DNA of 64,000 nt, taken from positions 86,348,644-86,412,643 of the forward strand of contig NC_088295.1 of assembly GCF_032854445.1 (NCBI RefSeq). Direction: 5' to 3'. The first letter of the stretch is position 1. Every line of letters starts with the position of its first letter. The notes beneath the pieces were generated by a model. The model worked only from the letters and a program-made list of their open reading frames with translations. It was not told the DNA's origin and made no database searches. This DNA is from Liolophura sinensis (taxonomy: Eukaryota > Mollusca > Polyplacophora > Chitonida > Chitonidae). The position numbers and the translations under genes were made by a program. Shown piece by piece: positions 24,801-37,400 of the stretch.

Positions 24801-27800
24801 TATTAATGCTTCTAGACAACTAACAACTATTAATGCTTCCAGATGACTAATAACTACCAATGCTTCTAGACAACTAGTAACAGTTAATGCTTCCAGACGA
24901 CTAATAACTACCAATGCTTCTAGACAACTAATAACTATTAATGCTTCCAGACGACTAATAACTACCAATGCTACTAGTTTGGACATTATCCATTTGTGTA
25001 TTTGACTGCTGTTTCACACTGTACACAAGAATTTTTCACTTTAACAATGGTGAACTGAATTATAGGGGAAAAACACGCCCAGAGCAAACCAGTAGCCAGG
25101 TACAGGGCAAATGTTCTGACTGAAAGCTGAAAGTCTTAACAGGGATCAACTTGGAAGAATCTGATTCAAGCATATGAAGACGTTCCTCAGAAGTCAAACA
25201 GCTGCGGCAAAAACAACTTCTTAGAGGAATTAGTGTCAGCGAGGACTTCTACCTCCATTCTAAGATTTTGCAGATTATGCACAAATATCTCTCTTTTTGT
25301 AACTGACGCAACAGTGATGAAAGTCTTACTGGTAAAAGAACAAATGAATTACAACAAACAATAAAATAGCATTACACACTTAATATGAAGTGAGCGCATA
25401 CCTTGTTGATGAAGCTGGATTTGCCGACATTTGGGAAGCCACAGATAAGGAGCGTTCTGGTGTTAGGGTCAATAGAGGGTAGACGAGACAAGTGCTGTCT
25501 CACCTGCTCCAAGTACTCCAGACTCTGCTTCTGATGCTTCATGATCGTACACATTCTAATAAACAACACACACAAAATGTCGCAATCTACCTTTGCTAAC
25601 TGATATTCTACATTTTCCTGCAAAATCTTGTCACGTATATGTATTCAATCTAATCTGACTGTGTCTACTGCTGGATGTTTCACTTAAGTGATGGCAGTTA
25701 GTTTCATGGATGATGGGAGGAGAAAACCAAAGTACCTGACAATACCACAATCCTTCAGCCAAAATTGAAATTTGATGTCCTGGCGAAAGTACTGTTATCA
25801 ATATGGGTAGCTCACTTTCACCTGTACTATTCCCAACAAAAAAAAACTGTGACATGGGCGTAGACTTCATTTTTCAGTTTACTGACAGTCTGTTGCCAAG
25901 GGAGCCTACAATCCAGTTTCAGAAAAGCCATACATCTAGGATAATGCAAATAGAAGAATGGCAGACAAAACACCATCAAAACCTCTCAATTCTAATGGGC
26001 ACTTCTCTGTTTGCTTTTCAGAGGAAAATTAATTCGTTATGGACCTTTTGAAAGTTTACCGAAATTCATGGTTTCCTTTCCTAATTCATCACTCTCCACG
26101 ATTTGGCAGCTTGAGAAGAACAATTTGGAACCAAGACCGAAACTTGCTTCAATCATTGGAGAATACCTTGTCGGAAGTTTCACATTTTGTTTGGTCATGT
26201 GAGCGCTGTTTGTTACTGTGATATAGCAATGGCCTTGAATAAAGCATAATATTCCCTAGCCCATCACTATGATACTGTGCTGATGGATGAAACTTTTCCA
26301 CATGTGGTCTTATATACATTCACATTTATATACTGAGCTTCACTCCCTTGTTCACAGCCAGCGAATTCGCTGACACATATGTGATGGGTGGAATGTCACA
26401 TCACAGATTACAGTCTACTGACAACAGGCTGTACTTGACACCTCTGTGGTGTGTGAAATGTCACATCACAGACTACAGTCTACTGACAACAGGCTGTACT
26501 TGACACATCTGTGGTGAGTGGAATGTCACATCACAGACTACAGTCTACTGACAACGGACTGTACTTGACACATCTGTACTGGGTGGAATGTCACATCACA
26601 GACTACAATCTACTGACAACAGGCTGTACTTGACATATCTGTGGTGTGTGGAATGTCACATCACAGACTACAGTCTACTGACAACAGGCTGTACTTGACA
26701 CATCTGTGCTGGGTTGAATGTTACATCACAGACTACAGTCTGACAACAGGCTGTACTTGACACATCTGTGATGTGTGGAATGTCACATCACAGACTACAG
26801 TCTACTGACAACAGGCTGTACTTGACACATCTGTGATGGGTGGAATGTCACATCACAGACTACAATCTACTGACAACAGTCTGTACTTGACATATCTGTG
26901 GTGTGTGGAATGTCACATCACAGACTACAGTCTACTGACAACGGGCTGTACTTGACACCTCTGTGGTGTGTGAAATGTCACATCACAGACTACAGTCTAC
27001 TGACAACAGTCTGTACTTGACATATCTGTGGTGTGTGGAATGTCACATCACAGACTACAGTCTACTGACAACAGGCTGTACATGACACATCTGTGGTGTG
27101 TGGAATGTCACATCACAGACTACTATCTACTGACAATGGGCTGTACTTGACACATCGGTAATGTGTGGAATGTCACATCACAGACTACAGTCTACTGACA
27201 ACGGGCTGTACTTGACACATCTGTGCTGGGTGGAATGTCACATCACAGATTACAGTCTACTGACAACAGGCTGTACTTGACACATCCGTGCTGGGTGGAA
27301 TGTCACATCACAGACTACAGTCTACTGACAACGGTCTTGACACATCTATGATGTGTGGAATGTCACATCACAGACTACAGTCTACTGACAACGGGCTGTA
27401 CTTGACACATCTGTGCTGGGTGGAATGTCACATCACAGACTACAGTCTACTGACAACAGTCTGTACTTGACATATCTGTGGTGTGTGGAATGTCACATCA
27501 CAGACTACAGTCTACTGACAACAGGCTGTACTTGACACATCTGTGATGGGTGGAATGTCACATCGCAGACTACAGTCTACTGACAACGGGCTGTACTTGA
27601 CACATCTGTGCTGGGTGGAATGTCACATCACAGACTACTATCTACTGACAATGGGCTGTACTTGACACATCGGTAATGTGTGGAATGTCACATCACAGAC
27701 TACAGTCTACTGACAACGGGCTGTACTTGACACATCTGTGCTGGGTGGAATGTCACATCACAGATTACAGTCTACTGACAACAGGCTGTACTTGACACAT

Positions 27801-30800
27801 CCGTGCTGGGTGGAATGTCACATCACAGACTACAGTCTACTGACAACGGTCTTGACACATCTGTGATGTGTGGAATGTCACATCACAGACTACAGTCTAC
27901 TGACAACGGGCTGTACTTGACACATCTGTGCTGGGTGGAATGTCACATCACAGATTACAGTCTACTGACAACAGGCTGTACTTGACACATTCGTGCTGGG
28001 TGGAATGTCACATCACAGACTACAGTCTACTGACAACAGTCTGTACTTGACATATCTGTGGTGTGTGGAATGTCACATCACAGACTACAGTCTACTGACA
28101 ACAGGCTGTACTTGACACATCTGTGGTGAGTGGAATGTCACATCACAGACTACAGTCTACTGACAACGGAGTGTACTTGACACATCTGTGGTGAGTGGAA
28201 TGTCACATCACAGACTACAGTCTACTGACAACAGGCTGTACATGACACATCTGTGGTGTGTGGAATGTCACATCACAGACTACAGTCTACTGACAACGGA
28301 CTGTACTTGACACATCTGTGGTGAGTGGAATGTCACATCACAGATTACAGTCTACTGACAACAGGCTGTACTTGACACATCTGTGGTGAGTGGAATGTCA
28401 CATCACAGACTACAGTCTACTGACAACGGAGTGTACCTGACACATCTGAACTGGGTGGAATGTCACATCACAGACTACACTCTACTGACAACGGGCTGTA
28501 CTTGACACATCTGTGATGGGTGGAATGTCACATCACAGACTACAATCTACTGACAACAGTCTGTACTTGACATATTTGTGGTGTGTGGAATGTCACATCA
28601 CAGACTACAGTCTACTGACAACAGGCTGTACTGGACACATCTGTGATGTGTGGAATGTCGCATGACAGACTACAGTCTACTGACAACAGGCTGTACTTGA
28701 CACATCTGTGCTGGGTTGAATGTTACATCACAGACTACAGTCTGACAACGGGCTGTACTTGACACATCTGTGATGTGTGGAATGTCACATCACAGACTAC
28801 AGTCTACTGACAATGGGCTGTACTTGACACATCTGTGGTGGGTGGAATGTCACATCACAGACTACAGTCTACTGACAACAGGCTGTACTTGACACATCTG
28901 TGATGTGTGGAATGTCACATCACAGACTACAGTCTACTGACAACAGGCTGTACTTGACACCTCTGTGATGGGTGGAATGTCACATCACAGACTACAGTCT
29001 ACTGACAACAGGCTGTACTTGACACATCTGTGCTGGGTGGAATGTCACATCGCAGACTACAGTCTACTGACAACGGGCTGTACTTGACACATCTGTGCTG
29101 GGTGGAATGTCACATCACAGACTACTATCTACTGACAATGGGCTGTACTTGACACATCGGTAATGTGTGAAATGTCACATCACAGACTACAGTCAACTGA
29201 CAACGGGCTGTACTTGACACATCTGTGCTGGGTGGAATGTCACATCACAGATTACAGTCTACTGACAACAGGCTGTACTTGACACATCCGTGCTGGGTGG
29301 AATGTCACATCACAGACTACAGTCTACTGACAACGGTCTTGACACATCTGTGATGTGTGGAATGTCACATCACAGACTACAGTCTACTGACAACAGTCTG
29401 TACTTGACATATCTGTGGTGTGTGGAATGTCACATCACAGACTACAGTTTACTGACAACGGACTGTACTTGACACCTCTGTGGTGTGTGAAATGTCACAT
29501 CACAGACTACAGTCTACTGACAACAGGCTGTACTTGACACATCTGTGGTGGGTGGAATGTCACATCACAGACTACACTCTACTGACCACAGGCTGTACTT
29601 GACATATCTGTGGTGTGTGGAATGTCACATCACAGACTACAGTCTACTGACAACAGGCTGTACTTGACACATCTGTCGCATCAATAAAGTACCATCCTTC
29701 TTACAGGAAATTCTTATAAAGAAGTCATTCTGAGCTAATAACCTGCATTTGTCTTAAGTGAAAATACAGCAGTCCTTACCTGCCCAGAGCAGCCCTCTTC
29801 AGCTGTTTGCACCTGTACAGCGAGTCCCCATACTTCAATAGCCGTGTGTAGTCCTTGGACACACTGAAAAGGTAGACCAGGTGGACCATTTTATGAGTCA
29901 AAATGCATTTCTGTTGTCTTATTTCTACTCAAGAGCATCCTTATAGAGTGGCCACAAAAGCCAACTAAAGTATTGTACTTGCCAAATCTCAACTGAATCC
30001 ATGTAATTTAACCCCCTGTTAAGAAATTCCCCCTTACTAAAGGGATTCAAAAATCCAAAGGGAATGAATGAATGAATAAATGCTTGGGAATTAACACTGT
30101 ACATAACAACTTTCTGTCATATACTGTGTCTTCTTGTGGCAGGACCAGTCCATGCTGCCAAAGTGCCAGCATTGAAGTATCATGCCGAAGACGCCAGGTA
30201 TGACAACCCACCCAGTCAAATTATAGTGACACTGGTCCAACCACTCCTGTATTCCTGCTCTAGCCTCTCAGTGCTGAACACCAAGGACAGCAACAATTAC
30301 AAGATTTTGGTGTGCCCCGATTTGGGTTTGACCTCAAAAGGGCAATATTGTGAAGTACTAAATTTTCATGTGGAACTAATTTTCGCAGATTTCGCAGTGA
30401 TCAGTTCACCACGAAAATTAATTCCAGTATAAAAATGTTCCAATACTATAAATACAATGTATAATGGTAGAAGCATTACTGCACTAAGATAATTTGAAAC
30501 AAAGTAATGCAATCAGGTACAGTCATGGCACTTTTATTCATGAAATAAGCACAATTTTTTTTTCTCGATGACGGACATAGCAGACTGGATATTTAACATT
30601 TCTACATGTGAAAAAGCAACTGAAATCCTATAAACAGCTTACAATCCAGGTTTATCAAATCTGGACTTGATCAGCCCTCGGTTTTTGCTGATCTCCTCGT
30701 GGGCTTTCACCAACCACCTGGCGTGAATGGGCTTAATAATGAAAGTCCGGGTGTCTATTAGAGCAGATTGTCCGCTGCAGCCCACTGGGACAGAACAGCC

Positions 30801-33800
30801 TCAGCGTACAAAGCCTAGAAAGCACTCTTCAGTTCATCTTTGAAGTCTTTATTGACAGACAGGTCAAGAGGCTGCAGTTTGTCCGTGCAACAGGCAGGAA
30901 CAAAGACAACATTAACGTTGTTCCTCTTTAGTTTTGTCAATAAGTCACTCCCCTGATGCGCCTTGAAAACATCAAAAATGGCTACCGATTTCTGCAAGGC
31001 AGTAAGCTTCATGGTTTTATGGGTCTGGCGGATGTATGGAAGCAGAGCCTCGTCAACATATCTTAACACGGGTTCTTCAGTGCTCCAATGTGGCTTGGTA
31101 TGCGACACATCCCAGCCCTCAGGAAAAGTCAAATGGGGATGGCAATGATCCGACTTGCCGCCGTAGATCAGCTGAGGCGGAAGGAAATCACCTGCCCTAC
31201 TGACTGCCAGAAGAGTGGTGATCTGCCGCTTGTCATCAATGCCGTTCACTATGACTTACCGGACGTCTCCATCATCCACTCTTCCCACGGTACCATGCTG
31301 ACGCCAGCATGGTCCCAGTTAATGATTAGTTCGTCAAGGATATCTACTCTCAGACCGCGGACTCCACTCTCTCCACAAAAGCCTTCTACAGACTGTTGAA
31401 ATCTTCGGGAAGCCGCTTAACATCTTTTGTACCCTTCCACTTGACGTACCCTAATCGATGCAGGAATAACTTCACCCAGGAGTCAGTAATTGTTACATAA
31501 CAAAACTCCTTCAGCAGCAGCCATCACAATCCTACTGTTAATAACACCTACGTTCATCTGGACTTTTTCCACCCAACTTCTGACCATCCCATTGTACGTC
31601 TCACCTAAGAGAAGGTGAGGACCACATGGTTCTTTGGGGAGTGCTGGAATTGCCGTCTGTGGGCTGGACTTCACTCATTGAAGATACGATTTCTTCACTG
31701 CACTCACAGTACTCTCGTTGACAGATCTGCCAAGCTTTGTACAAAATTTGCAAGCAGTGCGGGCTACTCCAATTTCTACAGCAGTTCTTGCAATTTTGGC
31801 TCTGGTTTCCTCATCAAAGCTGTCGTATTCCCCTCGTTTTCTCTTTCGAGAATTCATGGCCGTTCGCACAACTTCATTTATGGCTTCCGTCGTTTCAGCT
31901 TCCTCTAGGGTCTCGCAGGGTTGTGGGTTTGGCAAGACAGGAGTGGTCGGAGGCTTCGTAGTGGTTATCCATTTCCAGAAAGACATTGTGTTATCTGACT
32001 GCGATAATCAGGTATGGATGGATTGCTCTCGTGACAGTGTATTTATACGTTTTAAAACAGAAGGTGTGAAAGGCTTATGATAGGTGGTGATAATCCACCA
32101 GCCATAGTTTTAATCTCTGATCCAGGTTATAAGGATTAGCATCACTCGTAAGAAACAAAAGAGGATTAATTCAATGAATTAAATATGCGAAAATTAATCC
32201 CGCGAATCAGTTTTTTTAACAAAAACCGCGAAAATTAATTCCTGCGAAAAGTAAGTACTTTACAGTATTGATCTCTGAAACAAAAACTAGAGTAGAAATA
32301 TGAGAACAGTTTACGTGAGTGTTCTTAATTTGGTATCAGATGTTTGCAAAGTATTTTTTGGCTTGTCTCTCATATCTACATGGGTTTCTCACTTGTCCAT
32401 CAGATATCTATGTAGGGTTACTTACTTGTCTATCAGATGTCTAGCAGTGTTGATCTGCCCCAGGGCAAGCTTGTAATGGTCCTTGTCATACAAGACGTTC
32501 ATCAGATCGGCATAAAACGGATGTATGTCCTACAGCAGCAAACCCAGAGATACTGATGATTATCTCACGAAAACAAGGCTGATCACACTAAACTCATGTT
32601 TATGTCTTCACTGTTGGGAAGATTTGGTTTTTTAAAACATTTAAATATTAACAATAAAGCCTCAGATGAAATACAAAGTAACACGTATATAACATTAACA
32701 CCAATATGAAATACATATGGTCAGTGGTTTACTTCAGTTTCCTTCACACGTAATCCTAACAGATATCCTAAGTCACAAGGTGTGTCACGTATCTGAAAAA
32801 GGTCAGTGGTTTATTTCAGATTCCTTTGCACATAATCCTGCCAGCTATCATAAGTCAAAAGGTTTGTCACTTATCTGACAAAGGTCAGTGGTTTACTTCA
32901 GTTTTCTTCACATGTAATCCTGACAGCTATCGTAAGTGAACAATTCTTGAGCATGGCATTAAGCAATCAAATAAAGAAAGAAATTTACTATGGTAACAAT
33001 TGAGCTGACCACCAAATACAGCTGTGTCTTGATACCAGGTTTGATAATACTTCACTTGTCTGATATGTACAGGCAGTAGTAATATATCACGTTTGATAGG
33101 AATTTAGTGATGTCAGGTTTGAACTTGCAACTCATCAGTTCAAGAAGGACTAGAAGTCTTCAGACATCTTAAGGGAAATTACATATATTCATCTGATTCA
33201 AAGGTAAGATCAAAAAGAAAAGATCACCTTTGATCACTGGTCTATTCAATTTAAACTTCTAACAACTTATAAGTAACAGCTGAATACCAAAATGAAATTT
33301 ACCTCCAGTTTGGGAAAGTCATTGAGGATAAGTGTCAACTTGTCATGGTAATTCTGCTGAGTGTACTTGACTTTTCTCATGTAAAACTGACGAATCCTGG
33401 AGATCTTGTAGTGTTTGTGAACCACAGTTGGAGTCTTCCTCTGAGTCTTTGACAATATTATGTCGACAAAGTCCTGAAATAGATAACAAAAAAAAGCAAT
33501 GTTATGCTCAGAACAACTAGGCAGTGGTGTTGGGAAGTTCAGAACCAGATGATTAGTCAGGAAAAGATATTGATGGCATCATGCTTAAGCTTGAATCATA
33601 AGTCGCTCAGTTCAAACGGGTTTGGGCAAACCACAGCAGACAGTCACGTAGATGAGAATGACCTGTCTGAATCATTAAAAAGCATATGCACACAGGTAAT
33701 TTTATTCAAAAATTACAATACTATTATCACAAATCATGATGTGTCACTTTAAACACTGAAGAAGCTTCCCTTACTGGCCACGTGTTTACGTTGGCGTGAG

Positions 33801-34373
33801 AATGACATTAATCTGACAGCCCATTCTCAAAAATTGGGACGGTGAAAAGGCTCACTGGGAGGATATCAATTTGCTGAATATTATTTAACTTCACAAACTA
33901 CTTTACAAAACAAATACAAGTGAAGAAAAATGGTTTCTGATTTATTTACATGAGTATTTGTATTCATGTACAGTGAACACTTATGTCATGATGACTTCAA
34001 AGCCCACTGTTAAATATGTTGGGAGAATTTATCTGTCACTGGGTAGGGTGGCAGACATTTGATGCCGGGAAAGGCTACAGTCAGTGTGATAAAAAGTATA
34101 AACAATGTTCACTCAGTTTGAGCAGTTCGACCTAACTGAAAAGATTAAAGGCCTGACTTCCTCACCAGAACTCCCTTAAAATGTGGAGAGGGAAAATGTG
34201 AGCATACCTGTCAGCCATCACACACCAACCAGGTACATTTCACGTGGCACCTGCATCCCTGTTAGGTGTGAGGTTCTGAAAAGTATCCTTCAATTTCCGA
34301 TACAACATGACTGCCTGTACGAAAAATGTCTGCAGTAAATTTAGAACTTCGAAGAATTGCATGATCCATATGC

Positions 34374-34437
<64 letters not shown>

Positions 34438-37400
34438 TAATTATCCTGAAAGGAGGCTCGAAGACACGAATGCTGCAGTATGACGTAGAGTAAAGCCCAT
34501 TTCCAGTAAATACCTTACCTCTCCTTCAGTAGAACGACACACTCAAACAATGTACATATGGATTACATATCAGACAGAGCGACAACTGGTACAGGTATTT
34601 ACTTTAGAAATTATTATTAGATAACAAATACATAACAAAAGGCATGATTAAAATATTATTTGAGAATTCAGATAAAAACTGAAGCTGAACCTTTCCATTA
34701 TCATCTGTAAGCCCGCTGGTAGGCCTACTTATGTTTGTGAAAACAAAGAAATATGCACATTTTGTTTCTCCGAGACTCGGTTTGAGTAGATGCTGACATC
34801 TGGTTATATGTGACAATTAAAACTTTTAATCAACTGGAAGCAGAGATTGATCAGCAGGAATCCTCAACACCTGCATGACGGCCCTGGTCACACTGCAAGG
34901 ATGGATATAATGTATAGTTCACATTAAATGATTTAAATATTCTTTATCAATATCAACCACAGATTTGGACAAACACCCATAGCAAAATATAGCTGTCACC
35001 ACTTGTCATCAGCCGGCACGAAACCTGCAGGACCTGCAATGTTCCCGCACACATGTACTTAAACTGTGTAGCCAAGGCCTGTATGAGTTTCTGGCATATA
35101 TGTCTGACCAAATATTTAGATTTTTACATTGGGTATCGACAAACTTGGGAATATCGTGAAAACATGAAAGTGCGAAATTTGAGCCTTCTTTTGGAAAGGT
35201 TTCATGAGTGGAACTACTGTTGTTGTTGTTCTTCAGATTTGTTTCTTGTGTAGACTCTTGTTGAAAGCCTCTTTACCAAAGGCCAGTTCTCGTTTGATTC
35301 CCTTAAATCATTTAAACCGCAGGGGCAAACGAAGGGTGTAGATTGAGTTCAGTGTTTCGGAGAAAAAAAACAAAAAAGAGTGTAAACGATTCATGGCGAG
35401 TCCCTTATGAATATGGTCCAGGCACTTTGCAATATACAGTCAAACCTGTTGTATGCGGCCAGTGAAGGGACACCTAAAAAGTGGCTGCATATGACAGTTG
35501 GCCACATAAGACAGGTTGTGAAGACCAAGCCAAATCACAACTGAATTAAGTTTCAGGAAATCTACACATGTAGGCCTACATAAAAATCTTATACATAATT
35601 GTTAAAGCACCAATCTGGTCAGCTACATAAATTTCATCGAAATATAACAATTGTAGTAAAATAATAACACAATGATTCAAGTTTTGTGGGTTAGACCTAT
35701 GGATTTCATACAATTAACAGCAGATTACAGAAAGAGTTTCAGGTGACAGCACGCATGACAGGAGAACTTTCTTCCAGTTATTGTCAAGCTCAAAAAAGCC
35801 ATGTGCCAGTTTGGCCTATGTAGCTATAAATGACTATTCTAACAAAGTTTTGGACTGTAAATGGCAGACTGCTGAGATGTTACCAGTGAAACAACAGCAA
35901 CAACATGTCCAAGTGAAGGAAGATCAATTTCTCCATGTGTTCGGTACAGGCTATATTTTGGCCAGGCGAAATGAAAACACAGCACCATTTGCCTGCAAAG
36001 ATAATGGCTAAGCAAGCCAGATAATTTGTCAAAGAAACCATTCATGGGAGGAACCACAGGAGGTCAGATTATATCCGATTATATCCGAGTCTGCCCGCTG
36101 TTTATGACATTCATAGCGCAGACCTCAGCATGAAGCTAATCCAATGCCACAGTGCAGGGGTGTCCAGAGACAATAACCAGATAGGCCTGATAAAAGAACA
36201 ATAGAGTTCACTGCTATTGACCAATAATGTTCACACTTCACTTCTCATCACAAAGTGGCAGGTTGTAACTTTTAATCACTACAAAAACTATTGAAGTCTG
36301 GTGGTCGCCATTTTGAGATTTTTAATGTCCGATGCAGCAATCATCATTACTGTTGAAAGTCTCGGCCGCTCAGGACAGGCTGATGTAGAATTTGGTGGCA
36401 AAATATATTGGCCGCTGGACGCGTTGGACAGGTGCCCACATATTACAGGTTGTTTAACATGGAAAATTGTTTGGTCGCGGGAGAGAGTGGCCGCTTACGG
36501 CAGATGGACGCTGATTACAGGTGGCTGTAGGTACAGGTTTGACTGTACTTCTGATATAGGCCATAATGAGAGCCAGGTTGCACCTACTCCAAGATTGTTC
36601 TGATGTTCTGATGGTTTGGCAAAATTTTATTTGGCTAAGGTTGGCCCCAAACCTATGTCAGATCGCCCACCCCCCCCCCCCCCAATTTAAAACCCTGATG
36701 CAGTTACCTGCCCATATAAAATATGTCACGACTGTCAGCACAGTGAGTTACACTGAGCATTAACAAAGAATCTCGGGCCCACACAGCTTAAGATATAACT
36801 AATCAGCATGGTGCTTGTGATAATCTGACACTGGTTTGTGAAAAGATAAAGAACTTAAGTTTCTGCACATTTAGGGCAATGGAGATGTACTTGATGGATA
36901 ATTTTTTTCTCAAAAGCTGTGACAAACTATCACGCCAACTGCATCAGATATCTAAATAGAATGCTCTCCGACATTGCTTTGGGCAATGGGAACGAAATTT
37001 TGCAAAACCTATCATCAAAGCAATCTCTGACTAGGTTAAATGAATTTGTTCTCGGACAATATTCGTGAGAGGTTTCAGCATAGGGTTCAATATGTGACAG
37101 GTTCAAGTCCAGGAACTTATGCTGTTAACCTCCTCTTGTTTACATGCGTTAACAGGGACCTCTGAAGTGATAGCCGAAAGTTACTTGCCATATTCCCAAA
37201 TTCACAACAAGGCAAACCAAAATTGACTGGTGCTTCAGTGATGGCTGTCACCCATTGGAATATAGATGGATAACCCCAGGTAGCTACTTGAACTCATCTC
37301 TTTATACTGCCCTCTTTATGCTAGGAATATATTGCGGAATATCGTAGCCACAGGGGCAACCAATGGTATACCATATACCGATTCACGCCATGTCCGATAA

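Noticed and set aside
27288-29472. Three 60-codon frames with almost the same protein
   Set aside because: They are repeated blocks of the 65-bp satellite, not a gene family.
26375-29680. CRISPR-like regular repeat
   Set aside because: Units of 65 bp abut without unique spacers, and the genome is animal.
31615-32080. Plus-strand frames of 74-120 codons
   Set aside because: They are shadows of the minus-strand transposase remnant.
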